Below are positions 24,985 to 32,889 of a stretch of 64,000 nt of DNA, in pieces. The position numbers and the translations under genes were made by a program. How positions within the stretch are numbered: position 1 is the first letter of the stretch; every line of letters begins with the position of its first letter. Under the pieces are notes generated by a model. It did no database searches. It worked only from the letters and a program-made list of their open reading frames with translations, and was not told the origin of the DNA. The DNA comes from Brevibacillus massiliensis (GTDB lineage Bacteria; Bacillota; Bacilli; Brevibacillales; Brevibacillaceae), in the NCBI RefSeq assembly GCF_000311785.1, contig NZ_HE978537.1, positions 185,788 to 249,787 of the forward strand, read 5' to 3'.

Positions 24985-26393
24985 CGTTTCACCACCACTC
25001 TGCGACGTCCGCTGCCCGCGAACATCTTCCCGGGATTCATGATGTTGTTCGGGTCGAACGCGGCCTTGATCCGCTTCATCAACTCGATTCCTCCCTCGCC
25101 CACTTTTAGGTCGAGGTAATTCATCTTGGCCATGCCGACGCCATGCTCCCCGGTAATCGTCCCTCCGAGGCGGATCGCCGTGCGAAAAATTTCTTCAAAA
25201 GCTTGCTCCACACGGTGAATCTCTTCCTTGTCCCGCTCGTCGGTCATGCAGGTCGGGTGCAGGTTGCCGTCTCCGGCGTGGCCAAAGGTGCAGATCTGCA
25301 CCTGGTACTTCTCCGCAATGCGCTCCACTTCTTTCACCATCTCGGCCAGCCGGGAGCGGGGAACCGTCGCGTCTTCGAGAATCGTCGTGGGACGCAGACG
25401 GGACAGCGCAGCCAAGGCCGATCGCCTCGCCGCGAGCAGCTTGGCTCCCTCCTCGGCCGTTTGCGCGAGCTGCACATCGGCCGCTCCTTCCTGTTTGGCA
25501 ATGGCGGCGATTTTCTCAATATCCCGCACCACCAAGTCTTCCGGTCCGTCCTGCTCGATCAAGAGCATCGATTTCATCTCCAGCGGCAGTCCCAGCTTGG
25601 CAAAGTCGTCCACGACTTTCATGGTGGACTGGTCGAGAAATTCGATCGTCGCCGGGATGATTTTGGAGGCGATGACTTTTTCCACGGTCCTGGCCGCATC
25701 GACGATATTGGTGTAGTAGGCGACAAGCGTCCGCTTCGATTCCGGCAGCGGGAGCAGCTTTACCGTGATTTCGGTAATGATCCCGAGGGTGCCTTCCGAT
25801 CCGGCCATCAGTCTGGTCATGTCGTACCCGGCGACGTCTTTCATGTTTTTCCCGCCGCAGCGCAGCACTTCCCCCGATGGCAGGACGTATTCCAGCCCCA
25901 GGATGTAATCCTTGGTGACTCCGTACTTCAGCCCTCTCATGCCGCCCGCGCATTGGGCCATATTCCCGCCGACCGTCGATATCCGCATGCTGCCCGGATC
26001 AGGCGGGTAAAACAAGCCGACCGCTTCGACAGCCTTATGCAGGTCGGCCGTGACGACTCCTGGTCCAAGCGTTGCCGTCAGATTTTTTTGGTCAATTTCA
26101 TAAATTTTGTCAAACCGGTTCATATTTACGACGATGCCGCCTTCAACCGGAATCGTCCCCCCGGCCAGATTGGTTCCCGACCCGCGGGGCACGATCGGGA
26201 TGCCGTGGGCATTCGCCAGCTTCAAGATGGCGGACACCTCTTCTGTACCCCCCGGCATGACGACCGCATCGGGCATGGCTTGGTGAATGGGCGTCGCGTC
26301 ATAGGAATACGCGTACAGCTCATTCGGCGTATCCAAAAAATACTTTTCTCCTACAATGGCAATCAGGTCTTCCCGAATTCCCTTGTCCAGCAT
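24981..26393 (-). CDS. glcD: Glycolate oxidase FAD subunit (GlcD)
   Basis: The 470-residue FAD-linked oxidase belongs to the VAO/PCMH family. The FAD-binding stretch VPRGSGTNLAGG (~68) and the PDPGSMRISTVGGN segment (~130) are typical, and the C-terminal TFGHAGDGNLHP and TGEHGVG motifs complete the active site. It oxidises a 2-hydroxyacid such as glycolate or D-lactate together with GlcF. GGGGGAA precedes the ATG. It is first in the operon glcD-glcF-glxK-larA. A promoter with a GntR-type operator over the start site lies at 26424-26453. Confidence 0.93.
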   Translation of the reverse strand: MLDKGIREDLIAIVGEKYFLDTPNELYAYSYDATPIHQAMPDAVVMPGGTEEVSAILKLANAHGIPIVPRGSGTNLAGGTIPVEGGIVVNMNRFDKIYEIDQKNLTATLGPGVVTADLHKAVEAVGLFYPPDPGSMRISTVGGNMAQCAGGMRGLKYGVTKDYILGLEYVLPSGEVLRCGGKNMKDVAGYDMTRLMAGSEGTLGIITEITVKLLPLPESKRTLVAYYTNIVDAARTVEKVIASKIIPATIEFLDQSTMKVVDDFAKLGLPLEMKSMLLIEQDGPEDLVVRDIEKIAAIAKQEGAADVQLAQTAEEGAKLLAARRSALAALSRLRPTTILEDATVPRSRLAEMVKEVERIAEKYQVQICTFGHAGDGNLHPTCMTDERDKEEIHRVEQAFEEIFRTAIRLGGTITGEHGVGMAKMNYLDLKVGEGGIELMKRIKAAFDPNNIMNPGKMFAGSGRRRVVVKR

Positions 26394-26423
26394 CTTATTT
26401 CCCCCGTCTATCCTAGTGATCAG

Positions 26424-26453
26424 GTCATCAGATGACTTCTAAAAATTATATCA
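26424..26453 (-). promoter_or_regulatory. glcD promoter with overlapping GntR-type operator
   Basis: On the minus strand TGATATAAT (26445-26453) is an extended -10 box. The perfect palindrome GTCATCAGATGAC (26424-26436) lies just downstream, near +1. A repressor bound there would block transcription. The likely repressor is the FadR-type regulator at 28104-28823. Confidence 0.65.
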
Positions 26454-26571
26454 TTCCTTCTGTTTGGACAACAGTCCCTTTTGCCGTGTTCCCCCTGAAA
26501 TGAACCTTTCCTTCCGCCAAAAAATAAGACTTACGAAATATTATATCCATTGCAAATCATATGATAATTTA

Positions 26572-26613
26572 TTGAATTCCTATTTTTCTTTTGCTAAAAT
26601 CCTCTTCAGATGA
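26572..26613 (+). promoter_or_regulatory. Plus-strand promoter with GntR-type operator, toward kdgT
   Basis: TTGAAT (26572-26577), a 17-base spacer and TGCTAAAAT (-10 at 26595-26600, with the TGn extension) form a sigma-A promoter. TCTTCAGATGA (26603-26613) covers the start site and matches TCATCAGATGA with one change. It would drive the remnant ORF and kdgT. Confidence 0.65.
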
Positions 26614-26644
26614 TCATATATTTGCGTCTGGGAGGTGGAGCAAA

Positions 26645-26845
26645 GATGGATTCCAGCATTTAGGTTGAACTTTTCAAGAGCAAGAAGTACCGCGACGGCC
26701 GTTCCTCTACGGTTTGGCGGTGGCCGGCGAAGAAGGGGTAAGAACCGTCCTGCGAAATCTCATCTCCGATTTTAAGCTGACGATGGCTTTATCGGGCTTG
26801 CGTTCTACAGCCGAAATCGACAGCTCCATCCTCTTCCGAGTTTGA
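26645..26845 (+). pseudogene. Remnant of an FMN-dependent 2-hydroxyacid dehydrogenase gene
   Basis: A strong ribosome-binding site GGGAGGTGG is followed by ATG and only five sense codons before TAG. From 26696 to the stop at 26843-26845 another frame encodes RPFLYGLAVAGEEGVR and ISDFKLTMALSGLRS, which is the C-terminal end of the FMN-dependent alpha-hydroxyacid dehydrogenase/oxidase family (lactate dehydrogenase LldD type). The catalytic and most FMN-binding parts are absent. An internal deletion seems to have joined the start of one gene to the end of the oxidase. Its position suggests that a hydroxyacid oxidase once belonged to the operon. Confidence 0.7.
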
Positions 26846-26867
26846 AAAAATGTTTTTGAAAGCGCAA

Positions 26868-26878
26868 TCATCAGATAA
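26868..26878. promoter_or_regulatory. Third GntR-type operator copy, before kdgT
   Basis: TCATCAGATAA matches the palindrome TCATCAGATGA seen at 26425-26435 in ten of eleven bases. It lies 25 bases before the kdgT start codon. Confidence 0.5.
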
Positions 26879-26902
26879 TCATACCTCCTTCGAAAGCGAG
26901 AG

Positions 26903-28018
26903 ATGTCGATGCAGATCATGAAATCGGTGGAAAAAGTACCCGGGGGGCTCATGGTTGTTCCGCTGCTGCTCGGAGCCTTGTTAAATACGATTGACCAGAT
27001 GCACGTTCCGTTTATCATGGAGTTCCTGAAAGGATTGGGAGCCGCGCCGACAGCGGACGGCAACTACGAGTTTTTGAAGATCGGCGGCTTTTCCGAGGCT
27101 CTGTTCAAGAACGGAGCGATTCCCCTGATCGCCCTCTTCCTGTTCTGCGCGGGCAGCCAAATGAACCTGCGGGTCGGCGGCCGCGCCCTGAAAAAAGGCG
27201 TTCTGCTTACGGCGAGCAAATACCTGACCGGCGTGGCAGTCGGGTTTCTCTTCGCCATGTTCTTCGATCCGATGAACGGACTGCTCGGCCTGTCCACATT
27301 GGCCATCATCGCGGCCATGACCAACGGCAACGGCGGGATGTACGTCGCCTTGACGGGACAGTACGGTAACCGCTCCGACGTCGGTGCGGTCTCGGTCCTG
27401 TCCCTGAACGACGGCCCGTTTTTCACCTTGATGGCGCTCGGCATGCTGGGCCAGAGTTTCCCGGTCATCGCCTTTATCGCCGTGCTCTTGCCGATTGGAC
27501 TCGGCATGCTCCTCGGCAATCTCGATCCGCGGATTCGCGAGTTCTTAAAGCCCGGCGAGACTCTGCCCGTTCCCTTCTTCGCCTTTGCGCTTGGAGCGGG
27601 GATGAATCTGGCCAACTTTTTCAACCCGGAAGTCGTCGGCGCAGGTCTTGCCCTTGGGATCGGGACGACCGTCTTGACGGGGTTGACCGGGATCCTGGTA
27701 TTTAAGATCTTTCGCGAAAAAAGCCAGATCGCTCCCGTTGCCGAAGCCTCCACGGCTGGCAACGCGGTCGGGACTCCGGCGGCGATTGCAGCGGCGGCGA
27801 CCGTTGCCGCAGGCTCCGGGATGATGACCCAGGCCGAGGCTCAGGCCTACCACGATATCGTCAACATCGCCACCGCGCAAATATCGCTCTCCACCCTGAC
27901 AACGGCCATCCTCTGCCCCGTTGCCGTGATTTTAATGGACAAATACCAGCGGCGCAAAGGCATTGACGGCAAGTTGGAGCCGGAAGAATTGAAGCAAGAC
28001 AAACAGGCTGCTTCCTGA
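26903..28018 (+). CDS. 2-keto-3-deoxygluconate permease family transporter (KdgT-like)
   Basis: The 371-residue membrane protein resembles E. coli KdgT over its length. Matching segments are MKSVEKVPGGLMVVPLLLGAL at the start, GLSTLAIIAAMTNGNGGMY, GNLDPRIREF and PFFAFALGAGMNL, plus about ten hydrophobic segments. KdgT imports 2-keto-3-deoxygluconate by proton symport; in this context a hydroxy- or keto-acid is likely. The start is uncertain: ATG at 26903, 26909 or 26918, none with a good ribosome-binding site. It is divergent from glcD and followed by the GntR regulator. Confidence 0.87.
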   Translation: MSMQIMKSVEKVPGGLMVVPLLLGALLNTIDQMHVPFIMEFLKGLGAAPTADGNYEFLKIGGFSEALFKNGAIPLIALFLFCAGSQMNLRVGGRALKKGVLLTASKYLTGVAVGFLFAMFFDPMNGLLGLSTLAIIAAMTNGNGGMYVALTGQYGNRSDVGAVSVLSLNDGPFFTLMALGMLGQSFPVIAFIAVLLPIGLGMLLGNLDPRIREFLKPGETLPVPFFAFALGAGMNLANFFNPEVVGAGLALGIGTTVLTGLTGILVFKIFREKSQIAPVAEASTAGNAVGTPAAIAAAATVAAGSGMMTQAEAQAYHDIVNIATAQISLSTLTTAILCPVAVILMDKYQRRKGIDGKLEPEELKQDKQAAS

Positions 28019-28026
28019 CGAAGAGA

Positions 28027-28060
28027 CAACCCCTAAAGCAGATGCTTTGGGGGTTGCTTG
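28027..28060 (+). terminator. Terminator-like hairpin after the KdgT-like permease
   Basis: CAACCCCTAAAGC and GCTTTGGGGGTTG pair almost fully around a short loop, followed by the modest tract CTTGTG. It may only partly terminate before the regulator gene. Confidence 0.6.
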
Positions 28061-28103
28061 TGTAGTAAAATGAAAAGAGAACGAGACAAAGGATGGAATT
28101 ACA

Positions 28104-28823
28104 TTGCCAATTCAACAAATTTCCAGCAAAAAAATATACGAAGTGATTACAGATGAACTGAAGCAGATGATTCTGGATGGACAGTTAAAACCAGGCGACA
28201 AGCTGGACTCCGTGCAGCTGTTGGCGGAGAAGTTCCAGGTCGGACGCTCTGCCGTCAGGGAAGCGCTTAGCGCCTTGCAAGCGATGGGACTGGTAGAAAT
28301 GAAGCAGGGCGAGGGCACCTTTGTCCGCAAATTCGAAACCTCCAGCCTGACCGCTCCCTTGTCCACCATACTGATGGGTTTTGAAGATATCCTGGAACTG
28401 CTGGAGATTCGCAAAATCCTCGAAGTCGGCAGCGCCGGTCTGGCAGCGCGGAAATGGGCAGATGAGGATTTGGCCGCCATCGAACAAGCACTCGAACACA
28501 TGCGAGAAGGTGTCGACTCGGAAGAAGCCAGTGATCAGGCTGACATCGACTTCCATCAGGCCATCGCCTACGCCAGCCACAATCGCCTGCTGATCGACAT
28601 GATGAAGACCATCGCCGGAGCCATGAACAAAAGCATGCGCAACACCCGGAAAATGTGGCTGTTTGGCGAGCGGGCCAGCGCAGAGAGGCTGTACAGGGAG
28701 CACGTGTTGATCTATAAAGCGATCCGCGACCGCGACGCCTTGATGGCGCAGCAAAGAATGCTGCACCATTTGCTGAAGGTAGAGGATGTGCTGCACAACC
28801 GCATGGAGCTCGGCGACGAGTGA
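28104..28823 (+). CDS. FadR-subfamily GntR transcriptional regulator
   Basis: The 239-residue protein has an N-terminal winged helix (LKPGDKLDSVQLLAEKFQVGRSAVREAL, ~30-57) and a C-terminal FCD ligand-binding domain with D-x-x-FH (~153) and further histidines. FadR-type regulators of glycolate, lactate and sugar-acid genes bind short palindromes and are released by the acid. The three TCATCAGATGA-like sites in the glcD-kdgT intergenic region are its likely targets. The start is a TTG at 28104 with AAGGATGG eight bases before it. Confidence 0.9.
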   Translation: MPIQQISSKKIYEVITDELKQMILDGQLKPGDKLDSVQLLAEKFQVGRSAVREALSALQAMGLVEMKQGEGTFVRKFETSSLTAPLSTILMGFEDILELLEIRKILEVGSAGLAARKWADEDLAAIEQALEHMREGVDSEEASDQADIDFHQAIAYASHNRLLIDMMKTIAGAMNKSMRNTRKMWLFGERASAERLYREHVLIYKAIRDRDALMAQQRMLHHLLKVEDVLHNRMELGDE

Positions 28824-28848
28824 AAACAGCTGAAGGAGGAGCGTTTCC

Positions 28849-29265
28849 ATGGGACAAAAAACACCCGCTCCATCCGCGATTCTTCTCTTTGACGGCGACT
28901 GCAGCCTGTGCAGCCGCACCGTTCAATTCGTCATCCCCAGAGATCGGCAGGGCCGGGTAAAATTCGCTTCGCTGCAGTCGGAGGCGGGACAGCAGCTGCT
29001 TGAGAGGCATGGCTTGCCAGCGCAGGGTGCAGACACAGTCGTCCTCATCGAAGACGGCCGCTCTTATGTCAAATCAACGGCGGCTCTCCGGCTGCTGCGC
29101 TGCATGTCCGGCTTGTGGCCGGTACTGTACGCCCTGATTATCGTTCCCCTGCCGCTGCGCGACCGGGTGTACGACTGGGTGGCCCGCAACCGTTACCGCT
29201 GGTTTGGCAAGCAGTCCAGCTGCCTCATGCCGACGCCGGAGATCAGGGAGAGGTTCCTGGATTGA
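28849..29265 (+). CDS. DCC-family (DUF393) thiol-disulfide oxidoreductase-like protein
   Basis: The 138-residue protein carries the signature FDGDCSLCSR near residue 14, which gives the DCC family its name (D-x-x-C-x-x-C). The rest matches the family pattern with FASLQSEAG, YVKSTAALRLL and a closing RNRYRWFGK. The role of the family is not firmly known. AAGGAGGAGCG precedes the ATG. It starts 25 bases after the GntR gene and could be read through from it. Confidence 0.87.
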   Translation: MGQKTPAPSAILLFDGDCSLCSRTVQFVIPRDRQGRVKFASLQSEAGQQLLERHGLPAQGADTVVLIEDGRSYVKSTAALRLLRCMSGLWPVLYALIIVPLPLRDRVYDWVARNRYRWFGKQSSCLMPTPEIRERFLD

Positions 29266-29278
29266 CCTGGGGATGCCG

Positions 29279-30172
29279 TTATTTTCCCGCCAGCTGCTTG
29301 ATCGCGTCATCTATCTCAGGGTAGCGAAACTGGAAGCCGCAATCGAGCAGCTTTTGCGGGATGACCCGCTGCCCTTCCAGCAGGAGGACAGCCAGTTCGC
29401 CAAAGATCAGCTTCATCAGCATGGCCGGAACGGGAAACCAATGCGGACGGCCCAGTCCTCTGGCAACGGCCCGGCCAAACTGGTCGTTGGTGACCGGGTT
29501 CGGGGCCGTGGCGTTGACCGGCCCGCTGACCTGCTCATTGCGGATGCAAAAATCGATCAGTCTCACCATGTCTTCGATGTGGATCCAGGACAGCCATTGG
29601 CTGCCGCTGCCGACCTTGCCGCCGACTCCCAGCCTGTAGGGAAGCACCATCTTCGGATAGGCCCCGCCGTCGTTTCCCAGCACGATCCCGACGCGGATTT
29701 TCACCGTCCGCGGCGCGTTGACCAGGTCGGCCGCCGCTTCCCACTTCTCCACGACATCGGACAAAAAATCGACGATTCGGGCGGGACTGCTCTCATCGTA
29801 CGTATCTGTATCGGAAGTCCCGTAGATGGAGATGCCGGATGCGTTGACCAGCACCGGGGGTTTTTGTTCCAGCCTGTCAAACAGTTCTCCTAGCTTTTCG
29901 GCAGCCGTTAGGCGGGACGAGACGATCCGCTCTTTGGCACTCTGTGTCCACCTTTGGTTGATCGACTCGCCGGCCAGGTTGACCACGGCATCCAATCCCT
30001 CGAGCATATCCCGCTTGTCTGCCAGCTCGTCCCAGCTTACAACCTTGGCATCGGGCAAACCCCGTGCGCGTGAAGAACGGGAAATGGCGATAACCTCGTC
30101 GCCTTGACTTGCAAGATGCCTGACCAGATGCTTCCCGATAAATCCGGTTGCGCCTGTGACTGCGATTTTCAT
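29279..30172 (-). CDS. TIGR01777-family NAD(P)-dependent epimerase (YfcH-like)
   Basis: The 297-residue protein has the Rossmann motif GATGFIGKHL at the start, VNLAGESINQRWT (~65-77), the active-site-like SGISIYG and the conserved SWIHIEDMVRL (~190), all typical of the YfcH/SDR39U1 group. Substrate is unknown. The ATG at 30172 follows GGAGGGG at five bases. It converges with the DCC gene with only 13 bases between, and shares an upstream region with the TetR gene. TATAAT lies on the minus strand near 30212. Confidence 0.88.
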   Translation of the reverse strand: MKIAVTGATGFIGKHLVRHLASQGDEVIAISRSSRARGLPDAKVVSWDELADKRDMLEGLDAVVNLAGESINQRWTQSAKERIVSSRLTAAEKLGELFDRLEQKPPVLVNASGISIYGTSDTDTYDESSPARIVDFLSDVVEKWEAAADLVNAPRTVKIRVGIVLGNDGGAYPKMVLPYRLGVGGKVGSGSQWLSWIHIEDMVRLIDFCIRNEQVSGPVNATAPNPVTNDQFGRAVARGLGRPHWFPVPAMLMKLIFGELAVLLLEGQRVIPQKLLDCGFQFRYPEIDDAIKQLAGK

Positions 30173-30244
30173 TTGCACCCCTCCGCTCTTGTCATGTTCC
30201 CTTCATTATAACCCAATACTTGGCAAAACGGATATCTGTTCTTC

Positions 30245-30305
30245 TTGACTGCAGCAGCCGCTTATTGTACATTTATGGAAAACAAATGTTAGTTGTTCGA
30301 CTAAC
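30245..30305 (+). promoter_or_regulatory. Promoter and operator of the TetR-type regulator operon
   Basis: TTGACT (30245-30250), a 17-base spacer and TACATT (30268-30273) form a sigma-A promoter. Just downstream, GTTAGT and ACTAAC (30288-30305) are perfect inverted arms with a six-base centre, a good candidate for the TetR protein's own operator. Confidence 0.65.
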
Positions 30306-30325
30306 TTACTTAAAGGAGAGTCCCC

Positions 30326-30931
30326 ATGGCGAAACCAAACGTCATATCCAAGCAGGATCTGATCGAATCAGCCAAGCAGTGCATCGTGGAACACGGGATT
30401 CAGCAGTTGACGCTGAAGGCGGTAGCCGAAAAGGCGGGCGTCTCACAGGGCACCGTCTACTATCACTTCCGGCAAAAAGAACAGCTTTTGCTTGATGTCG
30501 TAAGCGATCTCTGCCACAGCTCGTGGAAAAAGATCCAACAGCCGCAGCCAGGTGATCCGGATGTGATCCGTTCTGCATTGGAATCGGCCCGCAGCCGCTG
30601 CACGGCAGACTCGTCTTACCATCAGCTGTTCTTTTCCCTGGTCGTCTCCGGCCTCCAACACGAGGAGATCCGCAAACAGTTGGGGGAGCTGATCGAAACG
30701 GAAAACCGCTTTTTGCAAGATCAGCTCGCCGCCCTGTGGCCGCACCCGCCGGTACAAGGTGTCTCCCGAAAAACCTGGGCGATTCTGCTCAATGCGATGA
30801 TTGACGGACTTGCCCTGCAGGCACTGGTATGTGAAAGCTTTTCCGCGGATGAGGTGTACGGCGAACTGTACCAGTTGATCCGCCGTATCACGGCCGTGTC
30901 CCAAGCGGCTCCAGAGTCAAGGGAGGAATAA
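30326..30931 (+). CDS. TetR/AcrR-family transcriptional regulator
   Basis: The 201-residue protein has an N-terminal TetR helix-turn-helix (TLKAVAEKAGVSQGTVYYHFRQKEQLL, ~30-55) and a variable helical ligand-binding domain. AAAGGAGAG precedes the ATG. It is followed after two bases by a small membrane-protein gene, so it most likely represses that operon through the GTTAGT/ACTAAC site. The inducer is unknown. Confidence 0.9.
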   Translation: MAKPNVISKQDLIESAKQCIVEHGIQQLTLKAVAEKAGVSQGTVYYHFRQKEQLLLDVVSDLCHSSWKKIQQPQPGDPDVIRSALESARSRCTADSSYHQLFFSLVVSGLQHEEIRKQLGELIETENRFLQDQLAALWPHPPVQGVSRKTWAILLNAMIDGLALQALVCESFSADEVYGELYQLIRRITAVSQAAPESREE

Positions 30932-30933
30932 TC

Positions 30934-31329
30934 ATGCCGCGAAAAAAATGGCTGCCCGCTTTGTCGTTCGCAGTCGGCGTCTGGCTCGTCGTCATTCTCT
31001 GTTTTCGCCTCTTCGGCCAGACATTATTGCTGCCGCCGGCCTCCGCTGGCCTCTCCCCCCTCCGGTTTGGCCTGTTGGAGGCTGTCACTGCGATCCTGTT
31101 GTACCTGGTTGCCTGGTGTTATGGCAAAGTCGACCGATCCCCTGAAGCGGGACGCCGCTTTGCCGTCATCGGCACGGCAACGGGACTCTGCCTGGATACG
31201 TTCGTATTCTGGAATCACGAGCTGTTCTTACCTGGTTGGTCCCCTGACCAACTGCTCTCATTCGCCGTCTGGCTCTGTTTTGCTTACGCTTTGTACCTGA
31301 TCATTCCGCCCCTGGCCAATCGGACTTGA
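30934..31329 (+). CDS. Small four-helix membrane protein (DUF5367-like)
   Basis: The 131-residue protein has four hydrophobic segments (~8-30, ~42-65, ~75-95, ~103-127). A TetR gene followed by such a protein is typical of the DUF5367 group, but I rate that match as moderate. It may have a transport or stress role under the TetR regulator. GGGAGG lies before the ATG and overlaps the end of the TetR gene. Confidence 0.75.
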   Translation: MPRKKWLPALSFAVGVWLVVILCFRLFGQTLLLPPASAGLSPLRFGLLEAVTAILLYLVAWCYGKVDRSPEAGRRFAVIGTATGLCLDTFVFWNHELFLPGWSPDQLLSFAVWLCFAYALYLIIPPLANRT

Positions 31330-31436
31330 GGAAAACCAACGCCCTCATTTCCCGGCGCTGCAGCCGATGGTTTTTGGCGGGAAGGAATTCAACGTTTCCC
31401 ATTGAATTAAACTAAGAGGAGACGATTGGAAAAGAA

Positions 31437-32366
31437 ATGGGGAAACTCACGGTGGAAAACGTACAGGTGCTAATCGTCGGAGCAGGTATCGCCGGCATCG
31501 CAGCGGCAGTCTGGTGCAAGCGGCTGGGCCTGACAGCCGTTTGCATTGAACGCAGCGATCACATCGGCGGGCAGTTGCAGCAGATTCATAACGAGATCTG
31601 GGACTATCCGCCGAAGACCTATGCCAACGGCGCTGCCTTTCTTCAGGAATTGAAGGCGTTTGCCGCATCGGCAGAGGTGGATTGCAGGTTGAATGAAGCG
31701 TTGATCGCCATTGACATCAGCCAAAAACGGGTCGTAACGGAAAAGCAAACGTATCAGGTGGAGTACGTGATCCTGGCGACAGGTGTCAAGCAAAACCAGC
31801 TCTCTTCGCTCGCGGGCTCATCAATCGTCCTGCCGCCTTCCTTCTCTACCACGACACATGGAGCAAAGCTTGCGGGCAAGCGGATTTTGATCATCGGGGG
31901 CGGCGATCGGGCCTTCGAGAGTGCGTACAACCTGTCCGAATACGCCCGGCATATCTGGATTGCAGTCCGCGGAAGCCGCCTGCGGGCCCGGCCCGAGTGG
32001 ACGAAGCGGCTGTCTTCCCGCTCCAACGTTACGCTGTTCATGGAAACGGAGTTGCTGCGGACGGCAGAGGAACACACGCCAAGAGGCGTCTTCCTGCAGA
32101 TCCAAGGGCGGGTCGAGCCGCTTTTTCTTCCCGTAGACTGGGTCCTGCCGCGGATTGGCGTCAGGGGCAACAGCGATGAAGTACCTGGCTTGTCCCGCTA
32201 CGGCGAAGGTTTTTTGCTGACCAATACGTTCCAGGAAACGAGCATTCCGTGGATTTACGCCGTCGGTGACGTAACCAACGGAGCAGCTTATGCTTCCCTT
32301 TCGCTCGCCGCGGGCCAGGCCATGAGAGCAACCAAGCACATATCACAGCAACTCAAAAAGGGATGA
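31437..32366 (+). CDS. Thioredoxin-reductase-like FAD oxidoreductase without the CxxC pair
   Basis: The 309-residue flavoprotein has an FAD-binding [10 protein letters not shown] (~16), an NADPH-binding [12 protein letters not shown] (~145) and the C-terminal VYAVGD-like [10 protein letters not shown] (~278). The order matches thioredoxin reductase, yet the redox CxxC expected between the NADPH motif and ~130 is absent. It may be a ferredoxin/flavodoxin-NADP reductase-like enzyme or act on another small substrate. The start has an AGGAG 14 bases upstream, which is long. The NUDIX gene follows after seven bases. Confidence 0.85.
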   Translation: MGKLTVENVQVLIVGAGIAGIAAAVWCKRLGLTAVCIERSDHIGGQLQQIHNEIWDYPPKTYANGAAFLQELKAFAASAEVDCRLNEALIAIDISQKRVVTEKQTYQVEYVILATGVKQNQLSSLAGSSIVLPPSFSTTTHGAKLAGKRILIIGGGDRAFESAYNLSEYARHIWIAVRGSRLRARPEWTKRLSSRSNVTLFMETELLRTAEEHTPRGVFLQIQGRVEPLFLPVDWVLPRIGVRGNSDEVPGLSRYGEGFLLTNTFQETSIPWIYAVGDVTNGAAYASLSLAAGQAMRATKHISQQLKKG

Positions 32367-32373
32367 ACACAAA

Positions 32374-32847
32374 ATGTACTTCTTTTCGGATGACTTCGGG
32401 CTGCCGGTAGAGCTTACGTTTGACGAATCCGTTTACCGGAAGCGCACGGCTGGGCATGTACTGGTCTTTCCTTTTTTTGAAGGCAAGCTGCTGTTCACGG
32501 TTCACACCAAACGCGGCATCGAGCTGCCCGGCGGCAAGGTGGAGCCGGGCGAAACCAGTCTCGCGGCGGCTGTCCGCGAAACCTATGAGGAGACGGGATG
32601 CTCCCTTGACTTCATCCAAAAAATCGGCCAGTACGTGGTGGACCAGACGTTGGTCAAAGACATCTTCGTCGCCCGCGTGGAACAGCACGTCACGGAGATG
32701 AGAGGCGGCAGCGTAGGCGGTATGATGCTGTTTGAGACCATCCCGGAAGACGTCAAGAGAGACCCCCGCTTCAGCCGCTATCTGTACGACGATGTCTACC
32801 CGCTGACCCTCGCCTACCTCCGCGACAACGGGCTCATTCCCAATTAG
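32374..32847 (+). CDS. ytkD: NUDIX hydrolase (YtkD-like)
   Basis: The 157-residue protein carries a complete Nudix box, GGKVEPGE followed by REtYEETG (~51-73). Beyond the box it matches B. subtilis YtkD in the start (M-Y-x-F), GQYVV, and the end [15 protein letters not shown]. YtkD removes oxidised purine nucleoside triphosphates and can act on RNA 5' ends. It is co-transcribed with the flavoprotein gene upstream and ends at a bidirectional terminator. Confidence 0.87.
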   Translation: MYFFSDDFGLPVELTFDESVYRKRTAGHVLVFPFFEGKLLFTVHTKRGIELPGGKVEPGETSLAAAVRETYEETGCSLDFIQKIGQYVVDQTLVKDIFVARVEQHVTEMRGGSVGGMMLFETIPEDVKRDPRFSRYLYDDVYPLTLAYLRDNGLIPN

Positions 32848-32853
32848 ACGGTA

Positions 32854-32889
32854 AACAGGTCTTGTGTCGTCCTTCGACCAAGACCTGTT
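32854..32889. terminator. Bidirectional terminator between ytkD and the MFS gene
   Basis: AACAGGTCTTG and CAAGACCTGTT are perfect 11-base arms. On the plus strand ACGTTTTC follows. It overlaps the stop codon region of the MFS gene on the minus strand. Confidence 0.7.
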
